A DNA stretch of 10,823 bases from an uncultured Variovorax sp. GTDB taxonomy: Bacteria; Pseudomonadota; Gammaproteobacteria; Burkholderiales; Burkholderiaceae. This document shows, piece after piece, positions 1 to 5,765 of this stretch. The stretch lies in contig CAMLCW010000167.1 of NCBI GenBank assembly GCA_946478645.1, forward strand, positions 1 through 10,823, read 5' to 3'. The notes under the pieces are model-generated. The model did not search any database, was not told where the DNA came from, and saw only the letters and a list, made by a program, of their open reading frames with translations. The number at the start of each line of letters is the position of its first letter. The first letter of the stretch is position 1. Both the position numbers and the translations under genes were made by a program.

Positions 1-1385
1 TCGATGTTGCCGAGGTCGATCTTCTCGCCGCAGACCGTGAGCGCACCGGGCTTCGCGAGCTTGTTCTCGTGGTAGGTGTTGCGCAGGTACCAGGTGTAGA
101 ACGGGCCCGGCAGGTTGGTGGCGTCGCTGTTCCAGTAGAGCAGGTCGAACGGCGGCGGCGTCTCGCCCTTGAGGTAGTTGCCGACCACGTAGTTCCAGAC
201 CAGGTCGTTCGGCCGCAGGAAGCTGAAGGTCGAGGCCAGGTCCGAGCCCGGCAGCAGCCCGCCCTTGCCGAGCTGCATCTCGCGGTACTGGACCATCGGC
301 TCGTCGACGAAGATGTCGAGGATGCCGGTGTCGCTGAAATCGAGGAAGGTCGTCAGCAGCGTGAGCGATGCGGCCGGCTTCTCGCCGCGTGCCGCGAGCA
401 CCGCGAGCGCGGTGCTCAGGATGGTGCCGCCCACGCAGAAGCCGAGCGCATTGATCTGCCTGCTCCCACCGATCTCCTGCACCACGTGGATCGCCTTGAT
501 CGCCGCGTGCTCGATGTAGTCGTCCCAGGTGGCATGGGCGAGCGACTCGTCGGGGTTGCGCCAGCTCACCACGAACACGCGGTGGCCCTGCTCGTTGGCA
601 TAGCGGATCAGCGAGTTCTCGGGCTGCAGGTCGAGGATGTAGAACTTGTTGATGCACGGCGGCACCAGCAGGAACGGGCGCTCGTGCACCTTGGCCGTGA
701 GCGGCTTGTATTCGAGCAGCTGGAACAGCTCGTTCTCGAACACCACCGCGCCCTCGGTGGTGGCGACGTTGCGGCCGACCTCGAAGGCGCTCTCGTCGGT
801 CATGCTGAGGTGGCCCTGCTTCACGTCGTGCAGCAGGTTCTGGATGCCGCGCGCAATGCTTTCGCCGCGCGTGTCGATGGCCTTCTTCTGGGCTTCGGGG
901 TTGAGCGCGAGCGAATTGCTCGGCGACGCCGCGGCCATCCATTGCTCGACCGCGAAGCGCAGCCGCGAGCGGGTCTTCTCGTCGGCCTCGACCGCTTCGG
1001 CCATGCGCAGCAGGGCTCGGCCATTGAGCAGGTAGACGGCGGCGGCGAAGGACGCCATCGGATTGCGGCCCCAGGTCTCGTCGGCGAAGCGCCGGTCGCC
1101 CTCGGGCCGCGCCTCGAGGCCCTTGCGCCAGAGTTCGGTCGCCTCGGCGACGTACTCCTGCTGGATAGCCTGCAATTTCTCGGGGGGTACTGACAGGCGC
1201 GGCATCTGCAGCATGCCGGCCGGTTCAGGCGTTGGCGGCAGCTGCCACAGCGGCTTGCCGTCGAACGCGGCCGGGCCCTGCCCGGCGGCCTGCTGGAAGG
1301 CCTGCATGGCCTGCGTCCAGCCCTCTGTGAACGCCTTCTGGAGCGGTGCGAATGCCTCTGCCCCCGTTGCTTGTTGCTTTGTCAT
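1..1385 (-). CDS. phaC: Class I poly(3-hydroxyalkanoate) synthase PhaC (partial, C-terminus off left edge)
   Basis: This enzyme polymerises (R)-3-hydroxyacyl-CoA, typically 3-hydroxybutyryl-CoA, into polyhydroxyalkanoate at the granule surface. The minus-strand frame from the ATG at 1385 is open for 461 codons to the window edge. The N-terminal region (about residues 70-240) matches the PHB-polymerase N-terminal domain, followed by an alpha/beta-hydrolase core. The lipase-like box GFCVGG places the nucleophile at Cys317 (codon 437-435), close to Cys319 of the Cupriavidus necator enzyme. Class I features include VPPCINKFYILDL and VVSWRNPDESL. The visible end, VCGEKIDLGNI, lies shortly before the expected catalytic Asp and His, which are outside the window. 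A GAGG lies 10 nt before the ATG. Class I enzymes are about 590 residues, so roughly 110-130 are missing because of the window boundary, not because of truncation. No phaA or phaB is visible; they could follow to the left. Confidence 0.96.
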   Translation of the reverse strand, partial: MTKQQATGAEAFAPLQKAFTEGWTQAMQAFQQAAGQGPAAFDGKPLWQLPPTPEPAGMLQMPRLSVPPEKLQAIQQEYVAEATELWRKGLEARPEGDRRFADETWGRNPMASFAAAVYLLNGRALLRMAEAVEADEKTRSRLRFAVEQWMAAASPSNSLALNPEAQKKAIDTRGESIARGIQNLLHDVKQGHLSMTDESAFEVGRNVATTEGAVVFENELFQLLEYKPLTAKVHERPFLLVPPCINKFYILDLQPENSLIRYANEQGHRVFVVSWRNPDESLAHATWDDYIEHAAIKAIHVVQEIGGSRQINALGFCVGGTILSTALAVLAARGEKPAASLTLLTTFLDFSDTGILDIFVDEPMVQYREMQLGKGGLLPGSDLASTFSFLRPNDLVWNYVVGNYLKGETPPPFDLLYWNSDATNLPGPFYTWYLRNTYHENKLAKPGALTVCGEKIDLGNI

Positions 1386-1432
1386 GTGTTCGGGTCCTCG
1401 CCTGAATCGGTACGGATGGCTTGCGCGTTTTG

Positions 1433-1460
1433 AGTATCCTGCATTTCCCTGGGCCGCCAA
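1433..1460 (-). promoter_or_regulatory. Putative sigma70-type promoter of phaC
   Basis: On the minus strand, TTGGCG (1460-1455) and GATACT (1438-1433) are separated by 16 nt and match the consensus hexamers at 4 of 6 positions each. Transcription would start near 1426, giving a leader of about 40 nt before the phaC ATG at 1385. The -35 hexamer falls inside the inverted repeat at 1452-1470. This is a pattern match only, in a small, less GC-rich stretch; other spacings are possible. Confidence 0.35.
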
Positions 1461-1470
1461 AGCGGCGGCC
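1452..1470. repeat. Perfect 7-bp inverted repeat in the phaC upstream region
   Basis: GGCCGCC (1452-1458) and GGCGGCC (1464-1470) are exact reverse complements around a 5-nt AAAGC loop. The dyad lies between phaC (minus) and the small membrane protein gene (plus) and overlaps the proposed phaC -35. It could be an operator, or a hairpin in a transcript running rightwards. GC-rich genomes make such dyads common by chance, so no function is assigned. Confidence 0.45.
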
Positions 1471-1495
1471 TTCCACTTACCTGCTGAAACCTGCT

Positions 1496-1828
1496 GTGTT
1501 CATCCACCTGATCGTGATCGGCTGGCTTTACGTCACCGTGATGATGGCCGTGGCCGAGGCCACCAACACCAATGGCACCGTGCTGGGTGCCATCTTCACA
1601 TTTCTTTTGTACGGATTGGCGCCCGTGGCACTGGTGGTTTACCTGATGGGCGCACCCGCGCGGCGGCGTGCGATCAAACAGCGCGAGGCCGAGGCGCAGG
1701 AGGCCGCGCGGCGTGCTGCTGCCGCCGGCAAGGCCGCCGCGCCGGCCGATGCAGAGGCCTCAGCGCTTCCAGACCAGGGCGGCGAAGCGCCCGCTGACCC
1801 CGTCGCGCCGGTGCGAAAAGAACCGTGA
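1496..1828 (+). CDS. Small two-helix membrane protein of unknown function
   Basis: I do not recognise a characterised family, although similar small proteins between phaC and pgeF seem familiar from Comamonadaceae. From the GTG at 1496 the product has 110 residues. A hydrophobic helix spans residues 2-20 (FIHLIVIGWLYV and on), followed by a short loop ATNTNG. A second helix spans residues 28-53, ending at the basic stop-transfer patch RRR (56-58). The tail, about residues 59-110, is Ala/Glu/Arg-rich, low in complexity and probably cytoplasmic. The frame is open upstream to a TTG at 1421, which would add 25 residues (RVLSILHFPG start). I prefer the GTG because the helix begins there, but neither start has a good ribosome-binding site. 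The last 69 bp overlap the 3' end of pgeF on the other strand. The helix pattern argues for a real gene; the start is uncertain. Confidence 0.65.
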   Translation: MFIHLIVIGWLYVTVMMAVAEATNTNGTVLGAIFTFLLYGLAPVALVVYLMGAPARRRAIKQREAEAQEAARRAAAAGKAAAPADAEASALPDQGGEAPADPVAPVRKEP

Positions 1829-2530
1829 GGGATTGCCCACGGTGCACCATGGGGCGCTGCCGTCGTTGCCATGCAGCTGCACCAGGCCCAGCGCGCGCAG
1901 CCGCTGGCGCGCCAGCGCCGGCAGGTCGGCGAGCCATTTGCCGGGCGCCGCCGCGGGTGCGAAGCAGCGTGCGGCCTCGGGTGCATGCGCCTCGAACGCG
2001 GCTTTGACCTCGGGCCCGACCTCGAAGGCCTCCGGGCCGATGCAGGGTCCCAGCCAAGCCATGACCTCGCTCGCGGGCGCCTCGAAACTGGCGACCGTGC
2101 GCTCCAGCACGCCCTCGGAAAGCCCGCGCCAGCCCGCATGCGCAGCCGCCACGCGCCGGCCGGCCTTGTCGGCGAACAGCACCGGCAAGCAGTCGGCCAC
2201 CATGATCGTGCAGGCCACGCCGGCGGCGACGGTGGTGGCAGCGTCGGCCGCCACGGCGCCGGTCGCAGGCGGATGGGCGCCCTCGAGCGCGGCCACCGCC
2301 GTGCCGTGCACCTGCTGCAGGAACGCGGGCTGCGCGCCGTCCAGCGCCTCTGCCAGCCGCGCACGGTTGGCGGCCACGTCGGCCGGCGCATCGCCCACGT
2401 GGTCGCCGAGGTTGAGGCTCTCATAGCGCCCCGCCGAAACGCCGCCGTCGCGCGTGGTGCACAGCGCCCGCACATGCGGCGGCGCCGGCCAGTCGGGCAC
2501 GAGCCACTCCGGCTTCGGTACGTTCAGCAT
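1760..2530 (-). CDS. pgeF: PgeF/YfiH family: peptidoglycan editing factor, multicopper-type purine nucleoside phosphorylase
   Basis: This is a YfiH/DUF152 ('laccase domain') protein of 256 residues, a normal length for the family. Members have been reported as zinc-dependent purine nucleoside phosphorylases or adenosine deaminases. In E. coli the protein prevents misincorporation of non-canonical residues into peptidoglycan precursors; the old 'polyphenol oxidase' label is doubtful. The three metal and active-site residues are present: His75 in QQVHGT, Cys114 in VADCLPV and His131 in AHAGWRG. The N-terminal TTRDGGVS and ESLNLGDHVGD motifs and the C-terminal GRFAALVWKR are also typical. I chose the ATG at 2530, not the in-frame ATG at 2551, because a strong GGGAGG sits 8 nt upstream of it. 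maiA lies 97 bp upstream on the same strand with a palindromic element in between, so co-transcription is uncertain. Confidence 0.95.
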   Translation of the reverse strand: MLNVPKPEWLVPDWPAPPHVRALCTTRDGGVSAGRYESLNLGDHVGDAPADVAANRARLAEALDGAQPAFLQQVHGTAVAALEGAHPPATGAVAADAATTVAAGVACTIMVADCLPVLFADKAGRRVAAAHAGWRGLSEGVLERTVASFEAPASEVMAWLGPCIGPEAFEVGPEVKAAFEAHAPEAARCFAPAAAPGKWLADLPALARQRLRALGLVQLHGNDGSAPWCTVGNPSRFFSHRRDGVSGRFAALVWKR

Positions 2531-2538
2531 GACCGGAC

Positions 2539-2544
2539 CCTCCC
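2539..2544 (-). promoter_or_regulatory. Ribosome-binding site deciding the pgeF start
   Basis: GGGAGG on the minus strand lies 8 nt before the ATG at 2530. It lies inside the N-terminal extension that would be coded from the alternative ATG at 2551, so it argues for the shorter protein. Confidence 0.7.
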
Positions 2545-2559
2545 AGTGCACCCGTGGAA

Positions 2560-2626
2560 CCGGCTTTGCCGGGCCACCGGGTGCGCCCCCCAGTGGGAGG
2601 AGGCGCCGAAGGCGCTTCGGGGGGCG
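2560..2626. repeat. REP-like palindromic intergenic element (multiple nested hairpins)
   Basis: Several exact inverted repeats are packed between maiA and pgeF. CCGGC/GCCGG (2560-2564 and 2568-2572) has a 3-nt loop. CGCCCCCC/GGGGGGCG (2584-2591 and 2619-2626) forms an 8-bp outer stem. CCGAAG/CTTCGG (2606-2611 and 2615-2620) is a 6-bp inner hairpin with a 3-nt loop, and overlaps the alternative pairing GCGCC/GGCGC (2603-2607 and 2611-2615). The layout resembles dispersed palindromic elements I associate with Variovorax and related genomes. It starts 2 bases beyond the maiA stop codon, so in RNA it could end or protect the maiA transcript. There is no second copy in this window, so the repeat status is an inference. 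Confidence 0.6.
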
Positions 2627-2627
2627 T

Positions 2628-3269
2628 TCACGCTTCGGCGTCGGGCGCTTGGGAAGGCTGCGCGCGCTGGAAGGCGTCGAGCGCCATGCAGGCGTCGAAC
2701 GCGGCCATGGTGCGCGGCAGCCCGCTGAAGTCGCAGTCGAAGCGCCGGCCGTTGAAGATCTGGGGCACCAGGCAGCAGTCGGCCAGCGTCGGCGTCTGGC
2801 CGTAGCAGAAGGTGCTTTCGGGGTGCTGCGCGAGCTGCCGCTCGAACGCCAGCAAGCCTTCGCGCACCCAGTGGCGGTACCACGCGTTCTTGGCCGCGTC
2901 GTCGAGCTTCAGGTCTTTCACCAGGTACTTGAGCACGCGCAGGTTGTTGAGCGGATGGATCTCGCAGGCGATCGACTGCGCCAGCGCGCGCACATGGGCC
3001 CGCCCCACGGGGTCGCTCGGCAGCAGCGGTGGCTCGGGATGCGTCTCGTCGAGGTATTCGATGATCGCCATCGACTGCGTGAAGCGCTCGCCCTCGTCCT
3101 CGAGCAGCGGCACCAGCATGTCGGGCGAGATGGCCGAGAACGGGCCCGAGCGGTGGTCGCCGCGCGCGATGTGGACGGGGATGTACTCGAAGTCCAGGCC
3201 CTTGAGGTTCAGCGCGATGCGCACGCGGAACGATGCGGAGGAACGGAAGTAGTTGTGCAGCTTCATCAT
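2628..3269 (-). CDS. maiA: Maleylacetoacetate (or maleylpyruvate) isomerase, zeta-class glutathione S-transferase
   Basis: This cytosolic glutathione-dependent enzyme performs cis-trans isomerisation of a ring-cleavage product: maleylacetoacetate to fumarylacetoacetate (tyrosine/homogentisate route) or maleylpyruvate to fumarylpyruvate (gentisate route). The product has 213 residues, as expected for the family. The N-terminal thioredoxin-fold domain carries the zeta signature SSASFRVRIAL (residues 10-20), with the catalytic Ser/Cys region replaced by the usual SSxxxR, and the glutathione-binding VPLLEDEGERFTQSMAIIEYL. The helical C-terminal domain contains LRVLKYL and TPTLADCCLVPQ. The start is one of two adjacent ATGs (3269 or 3266), with no clear Shine-Dalgarno. 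It is divergent, across 86 bp, from a FAH-family hydrolase that would take its product. The substrate cannot be fixed from sequence alone; the short partner hydrolase favours the gentisate version. Confidence 0.9.
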   Translation of the reverse strand: MMKLHNYFRSSASFRVRIALNLKGLDFEYIPVHIARGDHRSGPFSAISPDMLVPLLEDEGERFTQSMAIIEYLDETHPEPPLLPSDPVGRAHVRALAQSIACEIHPLNNLRVLKYLVKDLKLDDAAKNAWYRHWVREGLLAFERQLAQHPESTFCYGQTPTLADCCLVPQIFNGRRFDCDFSGLPRTMAAFDACMALDAFQRAQPSQAPDAEA

Positions 3270-3275
3270 GCCGCG

Positions 3276-3281
3276 AGCATA
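3276..3281 (-). promoter_or_regulatory. Possible -10 element of maiA very close to its start codon
   Basis: TATGCT on the minus strand matches the -10 consensus at 4 of 6 positions and ends only 6 nt before the first maiA ATG. No convincing -35 is seen 16-18 nt upstream. If it is real, the transcript would be leaderless or nearly so, which fits the lack of a Shine-Dalgarno. Weak evidence. Confidence 0.22.
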
Positions 3282-3355
3282 GCGCCGGCGCGCTGGCGCG
3301 GCTTGCCTCTGGCACACTGCCGTTCTTCCAGATTTCGCTGAAAAGGACAGACGCA

Positions 3356-4057
3356 ATGGCTTCCGAGTTTGTTTTCGCCCCGCCCGCGACGGTTTCGGTT
3401 CCGGTGGTCGGGCAGCCGGCCCGCTTTCCGGTGCACCGCATCTATTGCGTGGGCCGCAACTACGAGGACCACGCCAAGGAAATGGGCTTCACCGGCCGCG
3501 AGCCGCCCTTCTTCTTCATGAAGCCGGCCGACGCGGCGGTGGTGGTCGAGGAAGGCCAGACCGGCACCATCGCCTACCCCGCATTGACGAAGAACCTGCA
3601 CCACGAGATCGAGCTCGTGGTGGCGATCGGCACGGGCGGGCGCAACATCAAGGCGGCCGACGCGCACAAGCACATCTACGGCTATGCCGTCGGCCTCGAC
3701 ATGACGCGCCGCGACCTGCAGGGCGAGATGAAGAAGCAGGGCCGCCCCTGGGACATCGGCAAGGCCTTCGAGCAGAGCGCGCCGATCGGCCCGATCGTGC
3801 CCGTGGCCCAGGCCGGCGACGCCGAGAAGGCCGAGATCTCGCTGCAGGTCAACGGCACCGACCGCCAGCGCAGCACGGTCGCCAAGCTGATCTGGAACGT
3901 GGCCGAGACCATCGAACACCTCTCGGCCGCCTGGGATCTGCAGCCCGGCGACCTGATCTTCACCGGCACACCCGAAGGCGTGGCGGCGGTGGTGGCGGGC
4001 GACACGCTGGTGGGCGAGGTGGCTGGCCTGCCCAAGCTCACGGTCAAGGTCGTCTGA
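3356..4057 (+). CDS. Fumarylacetoacetate hydrolase-family protein, probably fumarylpyruvate hydrolase
   Basis: This is a C-C hydrolase of the FAH fold that cleaves a 2,4-dioxo acid, here most likely fumarylpyruvate to fumarate and pyruvate. The 233-residue product is the short single-domain form (NagK/YcgM/FAHD1-like), not the roughly 420-residue FAH of tyrosine catabolism. The divalent-metal ligands are visible as Glu84 and Glu86 in HHEIELV and Asp115 in GLDMTRRD. The family opening VHRIYCVGRNYEDHAKEMG (27-45) and the closing LIFTGTPEGV are intact. The ATG at 3356 has an AAGGA 9 nt upstream, which rules out the longer open frame from 3233. It is divergent from the maleyl-isomerase gene, matching consecutive pathway steps, and is followed after 19 bp by a Nudix gene. 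No ring-cleaving dioxygenase lies in the window. Some single-domain FAH proteins are oxaloacetate decarboxylases or acylpyruvases, so the substrate is an inference. Confidence 0.92.
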   Translation: MASEFVFAPPATVSVPVVGQPARFPVHRIYCVGRNYEDHAKEMGFTGREPPFFFMKPADAAVVVEEGQTGTIAYPALTKNLHHEIELVVAIGTGGRNIKAADAHKHIYGYAVGLDMTRRDLQGEMKKQGRPWDIGKAFEQSAPIGPIVPVAQAGDAEKAEISLQVNGTDRQRSTVAKLIWNVAETIEHLSAAWDLQPGDLIFTGTPEGVAAVVAGDTLVGEVAGLPKLTVKVV

Positions 4058-4076
4058 ACCGCACGGTCGGCCTCGC

Positions 4077-4625
4077 ATGATCCTGCGCGTTCCCATCAAG
4101 CACTGCAAGAACTGCGGCACGGCGGTGGTCTACCGCGTTCCCGACGACGGCGACACCAAGGAGCGCGCCGTCTGTCCGGCCTGCAGCACGATCCATTACG
4201 AGAACCCGCTCAACGTGGTGGGCACCATTCCCGTGCTCGGCGACCGGGTGCTGCTGTGCAAGCGCAACATCGAGCCGCGCTGGGGCAAGTGGACCCTGCC
4301 CGCGGGCTTCATGGAGCTCGGCGAGACCACGGCCCAGGGCGCGGCGCGCGAGACCGACGAGGAGGCCGGCGCCCACTACGAGATGGAGGGCCTGTTCGCG
4401 GTGATCAGCGTGGTGCGCGTGGGGCAGGTGCACATGTTCTACCGTGCGCGCCTGCTCGACGACCGCTTCGATCCAGGCCACGAGACCATCGAGGCGAAGC
4501 TCTTCACCGAGGAAGAAATTCCCTGGGACGAGATCGCCTTCCGCACCGTGCGCGAGGCGCTCGAGCACTATTTCGAGGACCGGCGCCGCGGGAGTTTCGG
4601 CATGCACGAGCTCAGCATTGTGTAA
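4077..4625 (+). CDS. Nudix hydrolase with N-terminal zinc ribbon
   Basis: This 182-residue Nudix pyrophosphohydrolase is of the ADP-ribose/NADH pyrophosphatase-like group. It would hydrolyse a nucleoside diphosphate linked to another moiety; the exact substrate is not readable from sequence. The N-terminus carries a zinc-ribbon pattern with Cys10, Cys13, Cys33 and Cys36, as in zinc-ribbon Nudix proteins. The complete Nudix box GX5EX7REUXEEXGU runs from Gly77 to Ala99, with Glu83, Arg91-Glu92 and Glu95-Glu96 as the metal-binding core. It is preceded by the usual [10 protein letters not shown]. The gene begins 19 bp after the FAH-family stop and has a poor Shine-Dalgarno, so translation may be coupled to the gene upstream. 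It stops 16 bp before creA. Membership in the FAH-Nudix-creA transcript is inferred from spacing. Confidence 0.93.
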   Translation: MILRVPIKHCKNCGTAVVYRVPDDGDTKERAVCPACSTIHYENPLNVVGTIPVLGDRVLLCKRNIEPRWGKWTLPAGFMELGETTAQGAARETDEEAGAHYEMEGLFAVISVVRVGQVHMFYRARLLDDRFDPGHETIEAKLFTEEEIPWDEIAFRTVREALEHYFEDRRRGSFGMHELSIV

Positions 4626-4641
4626 GGGAGAAAGAAAAACC

Positions 4642-5121
4642 ATGAAGAGAAGAACCGTTCGCGCCAGCGCCCTGCTGGCACTCCTGCTTGCGGCGGCCGC
4701 GGCCCGCGCCGAAGCCATCGGCGAGGTGGACACCGCCTTCAAGCTCATCGGCCCCGACCACAAGATCGTGGTCGAGGCCTACGACGACCCCAAGGTCAAC
4801 GGCGTGACCTGCTACGTCTCGCGCGCCAAGACCGGCGGGCTCTCGGGCGCCTTCGGGCTGGCGGAGGACACCTCCGATGCCTCGATCGCCTGCCGCCAGG
4901 TCGGCCCGGTGAGCGTGCCGCAGCCGCTGCCCAAGCGCGAGGAAGTCTTCAGCGAGCGGCTGTCGATCCTGTTCAAGCGGCTGCGCGTGGTGCGCATGGT
5001 CGACCCGAAGCGCAACACGCTGGTCTACCTCACCTATTCCGAACTCCTGATCGACGGCTCGCCGAAGAACAGCATCACCGCGGTGCCGATCGACCGCGGC
5101 ACGCCGATTCCGGTCAAGTAG
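4642..5121 (+). CDS. creA: CreA family periplasmic protein
   Basis: The 159-residue protein belongs to the CreA family, named for the gene next to creBCD in E. coli, whose biochemical role is unknown. An N-terminal signal peptide is clear: a basic start MKRRTVR, a Leu/Ala core and a predicted cleavage after Ala23 in the AxA-type site ARA. The mature part opens with the family hallmark [17 protein letters not shown], followed by a [17 protein letters not shown] segment and [20 protein letters not shown]. The only two cysteines, Cys57 and Cys84, are likely to form a disulfide in the periplasm. Translation starts at the ATG at 4642, with GGGAG 11 nt upstream overlapping the end of the Nudix gene. 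No creB, creC or creD is nearby, so the E. coli neighbourhood is not conserved here. Confidence 0.93.
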   Translation: MKRRTVRASALLALLLAAAAARAEAIGEVDTAFKLIGPDHKIVVEAYDDPKVNGVTCYVSRAKTGGLSGAFGLAEDTSDASIACRQVGPVSVPQPLPKREEVFSERLSILFKRLRVVRMVDPKRNTLVYLTYSELLIDGSPKNSITAVPIDRGTPIPVK

Positions 5122-5124
5122 GCC

Positions 5125-5155
5125 TTCACGCCCGCATTTACAAGTTTGCTAGCAT
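5125..5155 (+). promoter_or_regulatory. Possible promoter for the LytM lipoprotein gene
   Basis: The 103-bp gap between creA and the next gene has an AT-richer island. It holds TTCACG (5125-5130) and, 19 nt on, TAGCAT (5150-5155) preceded by TG as in extended -10 sites. Spacing is longer than ideal and each hexamer matches at 4 of 6 positions, so this is tentative. If real, it would give the lipoprotein gene its own transcript with a leader of about 60 nt. Confidence 0.27.
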
Positions 5156-5224
5156 GGCGCGGTTGGCCCGCCTGGCGTGCCGCCCCTACGGAACCCTCCG
5201 CAACGAACCCGTTCCAAGAGAGCC

Positions 5225-5734
5225 ATGGACTTCCAGACCCTTGTTTCCCGTACCGGCGCCGCAGTGCTCGTGGCCGCCGCCCTCGCCGCCTGTACCACGC
5301 CGCTGCCGCCGCCCCCGCCGCGGCCGGCCCCGACCGCCCCACCGCCGGTGCAGCAGCCGCAGGCGCTGTTCATCCGTCCCGCGAGCGGCGCCATCGTGGC
5401 GCGCTTCGACGGCGTGCGCAACAAGGGCCTCGACGTTGCGGGCAACCTCGGCGATCCGATCGTCGCCGCGCGCGACGGGCGCGTGGTCTACGTGGGCAAC
5501 GAGCTGCGCGGCTACGGCAACATGGTGATCGTCAAGCACGACGAGACCTTCCTCACGGCCTACGCGCAGGTGCAGAACATCCTCGTGAAGGAGAACGCGG
5601 TCGTGCGCCAGGGCCAGAAGATCGCCGAGATGGGCAAGAGCGACAACGACCGCGTGAAGCTGCACTTCGAGATCCGCCGCAACGGCACCGCGGTCGACCC
5701 CGAGCCCTACCTGAACGGCCGCCTGCAGCAATAG
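5225..5734 (+). CDS. Lipoprotein with degenerate LytM (M23-like) domain, NlpD/EnvC type
   Basis: This 169-residue lipoprotein probably acts as a non-enzymatic activator or scaffold for peptidoglycan amidases. The signal peptide ends in the lipobox LAAC with lipidated Cys23. Thr24-Thr25 follow, which suggests release to the outer membrane. A proline-rich linker (about residues 26-46) leads to a single LytM domain (about 48-165). The metal ligands of active M23 peptidases are lost. HxxxD reads N66-K-G-L-D70. The YAH position is Gln115 (YAQVQ). The HxH pair reads K145-L-H147. Degenerate LytM domains of this sort are known in NlpD and EnvC. Unlike NlpD it lacks a LysM domain. The ATG at 5225, with AAGAGAG just upstream, is preferred to the open extension from 5177 because the signal peptide begins there. 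It lies 103 bp after creA and convergent to the PLD gene. Confidence 0.85.
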   Translation: MDFQTLVSRTGAAVLVAAALAACTTPLPPPPPRPAPTAPPPVQQPQALFIRPASGAIVARFDGVRNKGLDVAGNLGDPIVAARDGRVVYVGNELRGYGNMVIVKHDETFLTAYAQVQNILVKENAVVRQGQKIAEMGKSDNDRVKLHFEIRRNGTAVDPEPYLNGRLQQ

Positions 5735-5742
5735 CGATAGAC

Positions 5743-5765
5743 AGCCTGCCGCGCTACAGCAGGCT
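5743..5765. terminator. Hairpin between convergent genes, possible bidirectional terminator
   Basis: AGCCTGC (5743-5749) and GCAGGCT (5759-5765) are exact reverse complements with a 9-nt loop. They lie just after the LytM lipoprotein stop (5734). The PLD stop codon (5756-5754) is inside the loop and the right arm is in its last codons. There is no T-tract on either side, so intrinsic termination would be weak. The position is right, the sequence only partly so. Confidence 0.33.

Noticed and set aside
69..1193. A 374-codon plus-strand open frame opposite phaC
   Set aside because: The phaC frame on the other strand carries family motifs and the catalytic Cys box; this frame is a compositional shadow with no domain.
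3282..3291. 10-bp palindrome GCGCCGGCGC in the maiA/FAH divergent gap
   Set aside because: It is purely G and C with no spacing typical of an operator; likely compositional, so not listed as a feature.
3233..3355. N-terminal extension of the FAH-family protein
   Set aside because: It covers the maiA 5' end, and the ATG at 3356 has a well-placed AAGGA; the family homology starts after it.
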